Shown: positions 42,266-51,732, counted from the stretch's first letter. The stretch: 64,000 nucleotides of DNA from CAYSCX01 sp964429575 (GCA_964429575.1 CAYSCX010000004.1:93753-157752), one strand, 5' to 3'. Made by a program: numbers and translations. The notes: generated from the letters alone by a model not told the origin.

Positions 42266-42379
42266 CCACGCCAGCACATTTTCCCCGGATGAAGCCCCGC
42301 CGCTTGCGTGCTACCTTGACCCCGATGTCGCGCGCGCGGCGCCCGAACTCCGCGACGCGCCCGCAACCGGCGGCTGGAA

Positions 42380-43639
42380 TTGGAACCCCGCATACTCGAA
42401 CGCGCCGAGCACCCGATCTCGCGCCGCGACGTTCATCCCAACGTCCTCAAGGTGCTCTACCGGCTCACGATGGCCGGTCACACCGCCGCGCTTGTCGGAG
42501 GCGGAGTGCGCGACCTGATGCTCGGCCGCAAGCCCAAGGACTTCGATGTCGCCACTTCCGCACATCCGCAGGAAATCCGCGACCTGTTCCGTAACTCGCG
42601 ACTCATCGGCCGCCGCTTCCGGCTGGTCCACGTTTTTTTCGGTCCGCAGAACATCGAAGTCGCCACGTTTCGGAAGTTGAGTGAAGCCGCCGCGGAAAGC
42701 CACGACCCGTTCGTCGGGCACGAAAACACCTTCGGCACTCCCGAGGAGGACGCGTTCCGCCGGGACTTCACCGTCAACGCGCTCTTCTATGATCCCGAAA
42801 CTTTTCGCGTCATCGACTTCACCGGCGGCATCGGCGATCTCGACGCGCGCCTCATCCGCACCATCGGCGACCCCGACCTGCGCGTGTGCGAGGATCCCAT
42901 CCGAATTCTCCGCGCGGTGCGCTTCGCCGCGAAGCTCGGATTTGAGATCGAACCCGCGACTCGCGACGCGATCGTGCGCCACCGCGACGAACTCAAGAAG
43001 GCGTCGGTGCCGCGGCTCGTCGAGGAAATCTTCCGCACGCTCGCTCACGTCGAGTCGGTGCGCGCACTCGCGCTGATGGTGGAACTCGGGCTTCTCGAGG
43101 TTGTCCTGCCCGAACTTGCGGAGCACGTCGCCGCAGATGAGCGGCCCGTCGATGAGACCGCGACCGTGCGAAACCTCGCCGCGTATGCGCGCGCCACCGC
43201 CGCGGCGCAGGGTCCCGGTCCACCGCGCTGGGTGCTGCTCGCCGCCCTGTTCCTCGATCTTCATCGCCGCCGCCGCGAATCGGGCGGGAGTGACCTTCGC
43301 GAGCTGGTTGGGGAGCTTCGCCGCCGCGGTTTCGCCAAGGCAGACACCGAACAGATGCGGCTCGCCCTGGACGCCTTCGATCAGTTGATCGCACCCTCGC
43401 ACCGTACGCGGCGGCTGAGACGGCGTCCGTACTACGAAGACGCGCGTCGCTTCTTCGAGTTGATGGCGCCCAATTACGGCGCCGAAGCCGCCGCTATTGC
43501 CCGCGAATTCGCGCCGCCGCCCGAACGTCACTACCCGCCTGCCGGGCCGCTGCCCGATGGCCACGGTCGCAGGCGCCGCCGCCGTCGGGGCGGCCGCCGC
43601 CTCGATCCCACGACCTCCCCGTCCATCCCGACTCCATAA
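42380..43639 (+). CDS. pcnB: Poly(A) polymerase / tRNA nucleotidyltransferase-like (PcnB)
   Basis: 419 aa from TTG 42380 (M-E-P-R-I-L-E-R-A-E-H-P-I-S-R-R), which matches the usual PcnB beginning. Nucleotidyltransferase: L-V-G-G-G-V-R-D-L-M-L-G-R, D-F-D-V-A-T catalytic acidic pair, R-R-D-F-T-V-N-A-L-F-Y-D. RNA-binding helices follow (E-D-P-I-R-I-L-R-A-V-R-F-A). It adds 3' A tails that promote RNA decay. The C-terminus has a basic tail (R-R-R-R-R-R-R-G-G-R-R) likely for RNA binding. No anticodon-stem or HD module is present, consistent with PcnB. Confidence 0.9.
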   Translation: MEPRILERAEHPISRRDVHPNVLKVLYRLTMAGHTAALVGGGVRDLMLGRKPKDFDVATSAHPQEIRDLFRNSRLIGRRFRLVHVFFGPQNIEVATFRKLSEAAAESHDPFVGHENTFGTPEEDAFRRDFTVNALFYDPETFRVIDFTGGIGDLDARLIRTIGDPDLRVCEDPIRILRAVRFAAKLGFEIEPATRDAIVRHRDELKKASVPRLVEEIFRTLAHVESVRALALMVELGLLEVVLPELAEHVAADERPVDETATVRNLAAYARATAAAQGPGPPRWVLLAALFLDLHRRRRESGGSDLRELVGELRRRGFAKADTEQMRLALDAFDQLIAPSHRTRRLRRRPYYEDARRFFELMAPNYGAEAAAIAREFAPPPERHYPPAGPLPDGHGRRRRRRRGGRRLDPTTSPSIPTP

Positions 43640-43744
43640 CGGCACAGAAGCAGTCATCCTTGTCCCGCGTGCTGCCATCGACTAACTTTTAGCTCCCGCG
43701 CGGCGCGTTTCCGCACCCAACAATGTCTTCGAGAGGGTGACAAC

Positions 43745-44671
43745 TTGGCGGCGAGCAATCTTCGAACGGACAAAATCTGGATCGACGGCGTCATGGTGCC
43801 GTATGACGAGGCCAAGGTGCACGTCCTCACCCACAGCCTCCACTACGGCCTCGCCGTCTTCGAGGGCATGCGCTGCTACCAGTGCGACGACGGCCGCTCC
43901 GCGATCTTCCGCGCGCACGAGCACATCCGCCGCCTGCTCGACTCCGCGCACATCGTAGAGATGCCGGTGCCGTACAGCAGCGAGGAACTGCTCAAAGCCT
44001 CCGCCGACGTGGTGCGCGTCAACAAACTCGCCGAATGTTACCTGCGGCCGATTGCGTTCTATGGCGAAGGTGAGATGGGACTCTCCGCGCGCGGCAACGC
44101 AACCCGCGTCGCAATCGCCGCGTGGCCGTGGGGCGCATACCTCGGCCAGGACGGCGTGCTGAAAGGCGTTCGTCTCAAGACTTCGTCCTTCGCGCGCTTC
44201 CATCACAATTCGATGATGCCCGCGGCGAAGGTGTCGGGGCACTACGTAAATTCGATTCTTGCGGGCTGTGAAGCACGCCGAAACGGCTATGACGAGGCGC
44301 TCCTGCTTGACACCCAGGGCTTTGTTGCGGAAGGAAGCGGCGAGAACATCTTCGTCGTGCGCGACGGTATCGTGCACACGCCACCGCTCACATCGATCCT
44401 TCCCGGCATCACGCGCGCGTCCGTCATGCAGATCCTGCGCGACCAGAATGTGCCCGTGGTCGAGGAGCACTTCGCCCGCGACCTGATGTACATCTCCGAC
44501 GAGGCGTTCATGACCGGCACCGCCGCCGAGGTGACGCCGGTGCGCGAACTCGATGATCGCCGCATCGGTTCCGGCGAGCCCGGCCCCGTCACGCGCAAGG
44601 TGCAGGAAATCTTCCAAGCCGCACTGCACGGCCGCGATTCTCACTACCGCAGCTGGCTCTATTACGTCTGA
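43745..44671 (+). CDS. ilvE: Branched-chain amino acid aminotransferase
   Basis: 308 aa from TTG 43745 with AGAGGGTG upstream. Fold-type IV PLP enzyme: S-L-H-Y-G-L-A-V-F-E-G-M-R near 31-43, active-site Lys in M-P-A-A-K-V-S-G-H-Y-V-N-S-I-L-A, and E-G-S-G-E-N-I-F with the phosphate-binding loop T-S-I-L-P-G-I-T-R. It interconverts leucine, isoleucine and valine with their 2-oxo acids using 2-oxoglutarate. Length is standard. Confidence 0.93.
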   Translation: MAASNLRTDKIWIDGVMVPYDEAKVHVLTHSLHYGLAVFEGMRCYQCDDGRSAIFRAHEHIRRLLDSAHIVEMPVPYSSEELLKASADVVRVNKLAECYLRPIAFYGEGEMGLSARGNATRVAIAAWPWGAYLGQDGVLKGVRLKTSSFARFHHNSMMPAAKVSGHYVNSILAGCEARRNGYDEALLLDTQGFVAEGSGENIFVVRDGIVHTPPLTSILPGITRASVMQILRDQNVPVVEEHFARDLMYISDEAFMTGTAAEVTPVRELDDRRIGSGEPGPVTRKVQEIFQAALHGRDSHYRSWLYYV

Positions 44672-44776
44672 TCTTTTCTGTCGGCTTCACCTTTCCCTTC
44701 TGGAGGGGTCGCCCGCGATCACATCTGGAAGCCGACGCTCGCGCAAAGTACCCTTGAATCGCGCGGAGGTGGCGCG

Positions 44777-45364
44777 ATGAAAATGCTGCTGACAACCGTT
44801 GCAATCCTCGCGGTGATCCTGGTCGCGACGTTGGCGCTGTGGCCCCGCATCGCGCGCGCCGACTTGCTCAAGGAGGGCGACATGGCGCCGCTCTTCACCA
44901 CGCAAATGGTCGTCGGCGACCAGGTCGTGCCGGTTTCGCTTGCGGAGCTGCGCGGCAAGAATGTCGTGCTCTACTTCTATCCCAAGGATGACACGCCCGG
45001 ATGCACCAAGGAGGCGTGCGCGTTCCGCGACGACTACACGCGCTTCGAGTCATCGGGCATTACTGTCCTTGGCGCAAGCATCGACAGCGCCGACTCGCAC
45101 AAGGCGTTCATCGCGAAGTACAAGATTCCGTTTGGGCTGCTGCTCGACGAAGACAAGCAGATCGCGACGGCTTATGGTGCGGCGAACGGAATTCCGATCA
45201 TCGGACTAAACAAGCGCATCACCTACGTGATTGGCGCGGACGGTCGGATCGCGAAGGTCTATCCGAACGTCGATCCGATCGCGCACGCGACACAAATTCT
45301 AAAGGACTTGGGCGCGGACCGTGCGGCTCCACCCGCCGCCTCAAGCTCCTCAGCATCGGACTAG
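44777..45364 (+). CDS. Exported thiol peroxidase (Bcp/PrxQ-type peroxiredoxin)
   Basis: 195 aa, SD GGAGG before ATG 44777. An N-terminal hydrophobic signal (residues 4-24) directs it to the periplasm or membrane. The catalytic segment is Y-P-K-D-D-T-P-G-C-T-K-E-A-C-A-F-R-D, giving peroxidatic and resolving Cys five residues apart, as in Bcp. It reduces peroxides. The Ser/Ala-rich C-terminal extension is unusual. Confidence 0.88.
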   Translation: MKMLLTTVAILAVILVATLALWPRIARADLLKEGDMAPLFTTQMVVGDQVVPVSLAELRGKNVVLYFYPKDDTPGCTKEACAFRDDYTRFESSGITVLGASIDSADSHKAFIAKYKIPFGLLLDEDKQIATAYGAANGIPIIGLNKRITYVIGADGRIAKVYPNVDPIAHATQILKDLGADRAAPPAASSSSASD

Positions 45365-45483
45365 CCTTTCGCCTCCCCCCGAGATGAGGCTCACGGACTC
45401 ACAAGGCGTCGGTCGGGTGAGGTCGTGGCGGCGTCGCCGCTTAGGCAGCGCTCGCGCATCGCGACCGTCATTCTCCGCGCAGC

Positions 45484-45503
45484 GGCGCACGGCTGTGCGC
45501 CCT
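45484..45503. repeat. Palindromic repeat, copy 1
   Basis: GGCGCACGGCTGTGCGCCCT, a 7-bp stem with GGCT loop. The same 20 bases recur at 59322-59341 in another intergenic region. It lies in the 295-bp gene-free stretch 45365-45659, which otherwise shows nothing recognisable. Confidence 0.55.
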
Positions 45504-45659
45504 GCTTTCCTCGCCCGTCGCGAGCCGCGCCGCGCGTGTCGAGAAATGAGCCTCGCGATCATCCGCTTGCCCCGAACGGTGTTTAGACGCTAGCTAGTGA
45601 TTGTTGGGACGGGTCGGAACGATCCGCGCAATCGAATCTTAGGGGAGCTCCAACGATCC

Positions 45660-46844
45660 ATGGACTTCAACTACTCGACCGAACAGGAAGCTTATCGCAT
45701 GGACGTCCGGCGCTGGCTCGAGGCCAACCAGCCGCCGCCGTTGAATCGCCAGGAAAAAGAACGCGTCGATGACGACGCGATGTGGCAGCGCCTCAAGGCG
45801 TGGCACAAGAAGCTCTACCACGCGGGTTGGGCCGGTCTTACCTGGCCCAAGGAATACGGAGGACGCGGCGCCACCTTCATCGAGCAGGTCATCTTCCAGC
45901 AGGAGATCGGCCGGCTCGGTCTTCCGATGGGCTCCAACGTACTCGGCGTCATCATGACCGGCCCCGCTATCATGCAGTGGGGTACCGAAGAGCAGAAAAA
46001 GCGCTACCTCCAGCCGATCCTCTCCGGCGATGAGATTTGGTGCGAGGGCATGTCCGAGCCCACCGCCGGCTCGGACCTGGCAGCGATACAAATGCGCGCC
46101 GAACTTCACGGCGACGAGTTCATCGTCAATGGCCAGAAAGTCTGGACTACCATCGCGCACCGCTCGGATTTCTGCCAACTGTTCGTCCGTACGGACCCCG
46201 ATGCGCCCAAGCACAAGGGCATGAGCGCGCTACTCGTCGACATGAAGGCGCCAGGCGTCAGCGTGCGGCCGCTCAAGCAGATCACTGGCGACTCCGAATT
46301 CAACGAAATATTCTTCGAAGACGTCCACGTGCCCAAGGACAACCTGCTCGGCCCGCTCAACATGGGCTGGCAGGTGCTCGTCTCGACGCTGATGCACGAG
46401 CGGTTCGGAATCGGCGAGACCCTCGGCGGCACCGAGCAGACGCTCCAGGAGCTGATCGGCGTCGCGCGGGGCGTGAAGATGAACGGTCACACCGCAATTG
46501 ACGAAGACGACATCCGCCAGCAGCTCGCTCAGTTCGCGATCGAGGTGACCGCGAAAAAGTACAACGGCCTTCGAAGCCTCACCAAGCGCCTCAAGGGGCA
46601 GCAGCCGGGCGCCGAGGCGTCCATTTCGAAACTCATCTCGACCGATCTTCAGCAACGCATGGTCAAATTCACGACGCGCCTGCTCGGCAGCCACGCGATG
46701 ATCGAGCGGCGCTCGCCCTTCGCCCCCAACGGCGACTGGATGCGCCGCATCCTTGGGTCCGAATCGATGACCATCGCGGGTGGAACGTCTGCCGTTCAGA
46801 AAAACATGATAGGCGAGCGAATCTTGCAGTTGCCCAAGGGCTGA
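45660..46844 (+). CDS. Acyl-CoA dehydrogenase
   Basis: 394 aa from ATG 45660 (M-D-F-N-Y-S-T-E-Q-E-A-Y-R), the family's normal start; the frame extends further upstream but without conservation. Middle domain W-C-E-G-M-S-E-P-T-A-G-S-D-L-A and V-N-G-Q-K-V-W-T; C-terminal I-A-G-G-T-S-A-V-Q-K-N-M-I-G-E-R. It belongs to the same subfamily as the gene at 33.5-34.7 kb, with similar length and motifs. FAD-dependent oxidation of an acyl-CoA, substrate unknown. Followed by a terminator. Confidence 0.92.
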   Translation: MDFNYSTEQEAYRMDVRRWLEANQPPPLNRQEKERVDDDAMWQRLKAWHKKLYHAGWAGLTWPKEYGGRGATFIEQVIFQQEIGRLGLPMGSNVLGVIMTGPAIMQWGTEEQKKRYLQPILSGDEIWCEGMSEPTAGSDLAAIQMRAELHGDEFIVNGQKVWTTIAHRSDFCQLFVRTDPDAPKHKGMSALLVDMKAPGVSVRPLKQITGDSEFNEIFFEDVHVPKDNLLGPLNMGWQVLVSTLMHERFGIGETLGGTEQTLQELIGVARGVKMNGHTAIDEDDIRQQLAQFAIEVTAKKYNGLRSLTKRLKGQQPGAEASISKLISTDLQQRMVKFTTRLLGSHAMIERRSPFAPNGDWMRRILGSESMTIAGGTSAVQKNMIGERILQLPKG

Positions 46845-46886
46845 GCACGCACCTTGCCCAACCGCTAGGCACCGAGGCAGCAACGG

Positions 46887-46920
46887 CCGCCGCGTGCGTA
46901 ATGCCGCGGCGGTCTTGTTT
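46887..46920 (+). terminator. Intrinsic terminator after acyl-CoA dehydrogenase
   Basis: CCGCCGCG (46887-46894) and CGCGGCGG (46905-46912) pair around a 10-base loop and are followed by TCTTGTTT. Confidence 0.65.
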
Positions 46921-47248
46921 CAATATTCCCGCGCAACAAAACTCTTCTGGCACGCTTCAGTCCCGACCGGCCCAAACCTGCGCGGCGGCGCGCATCTTGC
47001 GTAGCACAGCCCCGACGCTCGGCCGCGAGGCACTCGCGCCACTTCGTCGCACGGTACTTTCGCGCTGCGAGAAATAAGCGGCGGGTGCGCGCGGTTGGGC
47101 AAACGGACTTGGCGTATTACGTACTATTCGGGTCGCGGCGGGCGTGATCCTCAGAAAACGAAATTAGCGCGTCAGGTCCGCGCGAGGCGTCGGCATTTAG
47201 ATCGCCTCTTGCGGATCGCTCGATGGCGCGGTGGGGAGCGATCGACCT
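46921..47248. other. Intergenic leader region upstream of amt, no gene seen
   Basis: 328 bp between the terminator and the amt start. No convincing ORF or tRNA. I looked for a sigma54 -24/-12 promoter (GG-N10-GC) as expected for nitrogen-controlled amt genes and found no good match. It may carry the promoter by other means. Confidence 0.4.
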
Positions 47249-48685
47249 ATGGGCAAATCGCGATTCATGTTTCTGGCGGTGCTGGCTGCAACCAGCGTCG
47301 CCGCTCTCGCAAGTGTGGCTGAGGCCGCGGATGTGGCCGCCAGCGCCCCAGTAGCTTTCACACAGGAAATGGCCGACTCCATTCTCAACTCCAAAGTTGC
47401 CGCGGACACGGTCTGGACGCTGCTCACCGCGTTCCTGGTGTTCTTCATGAACCTGGGATTCGCGATGGTCGAATCGGGGTTCTGCCGCGCGAAAAACGCC
47501 GCGAACATCCTCGCGAAGAATTACATCGTCTTCTCGGTCTCGTCGGTGGCCTTCCTGCTGGTGGGTTTTGGAATCATGTTCGGTGACGGAAATTCCCTGT
47601 TCGGCAGCAGTGGTCTCTGGTTCGTTGGCGGAGCGGACAACAGTCCCGCGATGGGCGCCGCGTACCAGGGTGTTTACAGCGCGCTTAGCTGGACCGGCAC
47701 GCCGTTGTGGGCGAAGTTTTTCTTTCAGCTCGTATTCGCCGGCACCGCGGCGACGATCGTGTCGGGCGCTGTTGCAGAGCGCATCAAGTTCGGCTCTTTC
47801 TTCCTATTCTCCTTCATCATGGTCGGCCTGATTTATCCAATTGGTGGGCACTGGATCTGGGGCGGCGGGTGGCTGTCCCAACTAGGGATGCTCGACTTCG
47901 CGGGCTCCACGGTGGTGCATTCGATCGGCGGCTGGGCCGCGCTCGCTGGGGCGATTTCTCTCGGACCGCGCATCGGCAAGTATACGGCCGCTGGCAGGCC
48001 GGTCGGAATTCCCGGCCACAGCCTGACCTCCGCGACGCTCGGCGTATTCGTTCTCTGGTTCGGTTGGTTCGGATTCAATCCCGGATCAACGATGGCCGCG
48101 GACTGGGCTTCGATTGCGCACATCGCGGTGACTACCAACACTGCCGCTGCGACCGCGTCGATCAGCGCTCTGCTCACCGCGTGGTACGTCCTGCGCAAGC
48201 CCGATCTCGGTATGACGCTCAACGGTGGCCTCGCCGGACTCGTCGCCATTACAGCTCCATGCGCATTCGTCAGCGTGCAAAGCTCGTTCATCATCGGATT
48301 GCTCGCCGGAGTTCTGGTCGTGTACTCGGTGCTCTTCTTTGATCGAATCGGAGTGGACGATCCAGTCGGCGCGGTCTCGGTGCACATGGGCAACGGCGTA
48401 TGGGGCACGATCGCGCTCGGGCTGTTCGCCGATCCGAGCGTCTGCCCCGCTGCATCCGTAGCCAAGCCTGGTTTGTTTCTTGGGGGAGGGATGCAACAAC
48501 TCGTTCCGCAGTTGATCGGCGTCGTGGCGATTGGCGCGTTCGTCTTCGTCGCCGCCATGATCGGCTGGCAGGTAATCAGGGCCATCTACGGCTTGCGCGT
48601 TAGCGAGGACGAGGAGCGCGAGGGTCTGGATCTCGGGGAGCACGGCGATGTGGCTTATCCGGACTTCCAGATGGTCACGCGCTGA
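47249..48685 (+). CDS. amtB: Ammonium transporter
   Basis: 478 aa from ATG 47249 with GGGGAG upstream. N-terminal signal-like segment (F-M-F-L-A-V-L-A-A-T-S-V-A-A-L-A) then eleven hydrophobic segments. Amt motifs: F-M-N-L-G-F-A-M-V-E-S-G-F-C-R, D-F-A-G-S-T-V-V-H-S-I-G-G-W-A-A-L and the late V-H-M-G-N-G-V-W-G-T (the H of the twin-His pair). It conducts ammonia/ammonium across the inner membrane. No glnK PII gene precedes or follows it; a second amt lies directly downstream. Confidence 0.93.
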   Translation: MGKSRFMFLAVLAATSVAALASVAEAADVAASAPVAFTQEMADSILNSKVAADTVWTLLTAFLVFFMNLGFAMVESGFCRAKNAANILAKNYIVFSVSSVAFLLVGFGIMFGDGNSLFGSSGLWFVGGADNSPAMGAAYQGVYSALSWTGTPLWAKFFFQLVFAGTAATIVSGAVAERIKFGSFFLFSFIMVGLIYPIGGHWIWGGGWLSQLGMLDFAGSTVVHSIGGWAALAGAISLGPRIGKYTAAGRPVGIPGHSLTSATLGVFVLWFGWFGFNPGSTMAADWASIAHIAVTTNTAAATASISALLTAWYVLRKPDLGMTLNGGLAGLVAITAPCAFVSVQSSFIIGLLAGVLVVYSVLFFDRIGVDDPVGAVSVHMGNGVWGTIALGLFADPSVCPAASVAKPGLFLGGGMQQLVPQLIGVVAIGAFVFVAAMIGWQVIRAIYGLRVSEDEEREGLDLGEHGDVAYPDFQMVTR

Positions 48686-48709
48686 CCGCTCCTTCATCGC
48701 AGTTCGACG

Positions 48710-48737
48710 GGGGCGCCCTCACCGGCGCCCCTTTTTT
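48710..48737 (+). terminator. Intrinsic terminator between the two amt genes
   Basis: GGGGCGCC (48710-48717) and GGCGCCCC (48724-48731) with loop CTCACC, followed by TTTTTT. It separates the two transporters into independent or attenuated transcripts. Confidence 0.9.
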
Positions 48738-48871
48738 GTGTGTCTATCTGCCCAAACCGCGCGGCCCGCGCGGCATTGCGATCAGCCGAAGTCCAGTGAA
48801 AACACCCTCTTGATCCTTGAAGTCGGACCCTCGCTCGGCAAATTATGCTGGGACTTTGGAGGAGCCGACTA

Positions 48872-50212
48872 ATGGATGAAACCCGAAGCAGGAATTTGGT
48901 TCTCGCTTTCGCACTCGCATTGGCCGCGATTACTCTCGCATTCGCTGCCGAGGCGCACGCCGAGGACGCCGCGCCGCAGGTCAGCTCCGGCGACACGGCG
49001 TGGATGCTCACCTCATCGGCACTCGTGCTGATGATGACCATCCCGGGTCTCGCGCTTTTCTACGGCGGACTCGTGCGCCGCAAGAACGTGCTCTCAACGC
49101 TCATGCAGAGCTTCATTCTCGCGGGCGCGATCTCGATCCAATGGGTGCTGTGGGGCTACAGCCTCGCGTTCGGCCCTGACCAGGGAGGCATCGTCGGCAG
49201 CCTTGCGTGGCTCGGACTTGCGGGCGTCAGCGCGATGATTCCGAATCCGGATTACTCGGCCACCATCCCGCATCAGGCGTTCATGATTTACCAGTGCATG
49301 TTCGCCATCATCACGCCCGCCCTGATCAGCGGCGCGATTGCGGAACGGATGTCGTTCAAAGGCTACCTGGTGTTCGCCCTGCTCTGGGCGACCTTCATTT
49401 ATGATCCGCTCGCGCACTGGGTGTGGGGAGTGGGCGGCTGGATGCGCACGATGGGTGCGCTGGATTTCGCCGGCGGCACCGTCGTTCACATCTCGGCCGG
49501 CATCTCCGCACTCGCCGCGGTGCTGATTCTCGGCAAGCGCCAGGGCTATCCGCACGAACCGATGCCACCGCACAACCTGGTCTTCACGGTTACCGGCGCG
49601 GCGTTGTTGTGGGTTGGTTGGTTCGGTTTCAACGCGGGCAGTGCGCTCGCGGCCGGCGGGCTTGCGGTGTCGGCATTCGTCGCCACCCACATCGCGACCG
49701 CCGCGGCGGTGCTCGCGTGGGTCGCGGCCGAGTGGATGCTTACCGGCAAGCCGACCGTGCTTGGCGCGGCCAGCGGCGCGGTGGCGGGCTTGGTCGCGAT
49801 TACGCCCGCCTCAGGATTCGTCGGGCCGATGTCGTCGATCGTGATTGGCGCCGCTGCCGGCGTCATCTGCTATCTCGCCGTGCGCGCGAAGGCCTCGTTT
49901 GGCTACGACGACGCGCTCGACGTGGTCGGCGTGCACGCCGTTGGCGGAATCATCGGCGCGCTGCTGACGGGACTCTTCGCAAGCAAGCTCGTCAACTCGG
50001 CGGGCGCTGACGGGCTCTTCTTCGGCAATCCGGGTCAGTTCGGAATTCAGCTGGTCGCGGTGCTTGCGACCATCGTGCTCGCGTTCGTCGGCACGATGAT
50101 CCTGCTCAAGGTTACCGACCTGCTGGTCGGTATCAGGGTATCGCCCGACGCCGAACAGATGGGGCTGGATCTCAGCGAGCACAACGAGAGCGCCTACTCG
50201 CTGGAGGGCTAG
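48872..50212 (+). CDS. amtB: Ammonium transporter, second copy
   Basis: 446 aa from ATG 48872 with GGAGGAG upstream. N-terminal signal segment ending A-E-A-H-A-E-D, then T-I-P-G-L-A-L-F-Y-G-G-L-V-R-R-K-N-V-L-S, D-F-A-G-G-T-V-V-H-I-S-A-G and V-H-A-V-G-G-I-I-G-A-L. It is a divergent paralogue of the upstream gene, closer to the standard bacterial AmtB type (R-R-K-N motif). Ends with A-Y-S-L-E-G. It is followed by a convergent small gene. Confidence 0.93.
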   Translation: MDETRSRNLVLAFALALAAITLAFAAEAHAEDAAPQVSSGDTAWMLTSSALVLMMTIPGLALFYGGLVRRKNVLSTLMQSFILAGAISIQWVLWGYSLAFGPDQGGIVGSLAWLGLAGVSAMIPNPDYSATIPHQAFMIYQCMFAIITPALISGAIAERMSFKGYLVFALLWATFIYDPLAHWVWGVGGWMRTMGALDFAGGTVVHISAGISALAAVLILGKRQGYPHEPMPPHNLVFTVTGAALLWVGWFGFNAGSALAAGGLAVSAFVATHIATAAAVLAWVAAEWMLTGKPTVLGAASGAVAGLVAITPASGFVGPMSSIVIGAAAGVICYLAVRAKASFGYDDALDVVGVHAVGGIIGALLTGLFASKLVNSAGADGLFFGNPGQFGIQLVAVLATIVLAFVGTMILLKVTDLLVGIRVSPDAEQMGLDLSEHNESAYSLEG

Positions 50213-50267
50213 GAGCGCGCGAACTCGGGGAGCGAGGAGACCCAGCGATCGAAACGGCCGGGGCGCG

Positions 50268-50513
50268 CTAACGCTGCATCGCCTGAAACAGCAGCGGCGC
50301 CGCCTCGGCCATTATTTCACCCACCACTTCCGAAAGCGGCTTGCTCGGAATCTCGAGCTTCTCGGTCAGGTTGCGTATCATCTGCAGATAGCGCTGCTTG
50401 GTCTCGACGCTGATCGTCTCCAGGCGCATGTCTTCCATCACCTGGATGTAGCGGCGGTGTATTTCGACGATCTCAATGTCGAGCGGATCGGAGTGTTTGC
50501 GAGCGCGGGCCAT
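50268..50513 (-). CDS. Small hypothetical helical protein
   Basis: 81 aa. Reads as one long helical protein: R-A-R-K-H-S-D-P-L-D-I-E-I-V-E-I-H-R-R-Y-I-Q-V-M-E-D-M-R-L-E-T-I-S, then K-Q-R-Y-L-Q-M-I-R-N-L. No family recognised, but the amphipathic heptad pattern suggests a small coiled-coil protein. It lies just beyond rodA and is transcribed in the same direction, so it could be the tail of the shape operon. Confidence 0.55.
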   Translation of the reverse strand: MARARKHSDPLDIEIVEIHRRYIQVMEDMRLETISVETKQRYLQMIRNLTEKLEIPSKPLSEVVGEIMAEAAPLLFQAMQR

Positions 50514-50616
50514 TGCTAAACCTCGTGCGACGCCCGGACGCGGCCGAGCTGCCTTTGCATTTCCATATGACAGTATCGCACCACGGCTGTGCAGATAAGC
50601 GGAAAACTGTGAGCTG

Positions 50617-51732
50617 CTAGAACAAATACCGCCGCGTATTGATGCTGATCAAAATTCCCATCGCCGCCATCATGGTCAGCATCGACGACCCGCCGTAGCT
50701 CATCAACGGCAGCGTGATGCCCACGATTGGCAGCATTCCGGTAGCCATCCCGATGTTGATCGCCACCTGCCAGAAAATGATCGACGTGATGCCGATCGCC
50801 AGCAGCGCGCCGTAGCGCTCGCGCGCGTGTCTCGCGATCCAAACGCCTCGCGCGATAATTGCGCCGTAAAGCCCCAACAGCACCAGCGATCCTGCGAAGC
50901 CGAACTCCTCCGCGAACACCGCGAAGATGAAGTCAGTCGATTGCTCGGGCAGGAAGTTCAGCCGCGATTGCGTACCCTTCAAGTAACCCTTTCCAAACGT
51001 CCCGCCCGCGCCAATCGCAATCTCGGATTGGATGATGTGATAGCCGGAGCCCAGCGGATCCGCTTCGGGATTCACGAAGCTCACCAGGCGCTGGCGCTGG
51101 TACGGCTTCAGGTGGCTCCACGCCAGCGGCGCGGCCAGCAGGGCGGCAAGCAACAGCACCGTCATGGTGCGCCACTTGAGCCCGGCCACGAAGATGAGCG
51201 TGGCGCTCGCGAAGATCAGAATCAGAGTGCTGCCGAGGTCGGGCTGTTTCAGCACCAATGCCGCCGGTACCGCGATCAGCACCATCGGAACGATCAGCTG
51301 GTGCAGACTCCAGCCGCCGCGCGGCGGCTCTTCGCGCAGGTAGCGAACCATCACCAGAACGATCGCCAGCTTTGCGATCTCGGACGGCTCGATCTTGAAA
51401 ACCCCGAGATTGATCCAGCGCTGCGACCCGCCGGTCGAGTGCCCCGCCACGTCGACCACCGCCAGTAGCACCAACGCGATCACGTAGAGCGGATATGCGT
51501 AGCTGGAGAGCGCGCGGTAATCCAAGAGCGCCGCGACGATCAGCACAACGGTGCCGGCCGCGATCCAAATCATTTGCCGGATGACCAGCGGATGCAGCGC
51601 GCGGTCCGCGCCGCCATACGACGCGCTCATCACGCTGATGATCCCAAGCCCCGCTATTGCAAGCGAGAGTGCGAGCAGCGGCCAGTCGAAGTGAAGTACG
51701 ATCCGGCGGTCAATCCCCAGCATCGTCGGCAC
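50617..51732 (-). CDS. rodA: Rod-shape SEDS peptidoglycan polymerase RodA
   Basis: 371 aa (ATG 51732 or 51723). About ten membrane segments; the SEDS signatures G-S-Q-R-W-I-N-L-G-V-F-K-I-E-P-S-E-I-A-K-L and the late P-I-V-G-I-T-L-P-L-M-S-Y-G-G-S-S-M-L are present. RodA is the glycan polymerase partnered with the transpeptidase encoded upstream, whose 3' end overlaps this gene by 14-23 bases. It acts in the elongasome with MreBCD. Confidence 0.95.
   Translation of the reverse strand: MPTMLGIDRRIVLHFDWPLLALSLAIAGLGIISVMSASYGGADRALHPLVIRQMIWIAAGTVVLIVAALLDYRALSSYAYPLYVIALVLLAVVDVAGHSTGGSQRWINLGVFKIEPSEIAKLAIVLVMVRYLREEPPRGGWSLHQLIVPMVLIAVPAALVLKQPDLGSTLILIFASATLIFVAGLKWRTMTVLLLAALLAAPLAWSHLKPYQRQRLVSFVNPEADPLGSGYHIIQSEIAIGAGGTFGKGYLKGTQSRLNFLPEQSTDFIFAVFAEEFGFAGSLVLLGLYGAIIARGVWIARHARERYGALLAIGITSIIFWQVAINIGMATGMLPIVGITLPLMSYGGSSMLTMMAAMGILISINTRRYLF

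Noticed and set aside
42311..43678. Long minus-strand open frame (455 codons) opposite pcnB
   Set aside because: It is the mirror of a clearly conserved poly(A) polymerase in a GC-rich gene; composition is Arg/Glu-rich without motifs.
43682..44644. Minus-strand open frame opposite ilvE
   Set aside because: Antisense shadow of a complete aminotransferase.
47150..47248. Possible sigma54 promoter before amt
   Set aside because: GG and GC pairs are present but not at the required 12-base distance.
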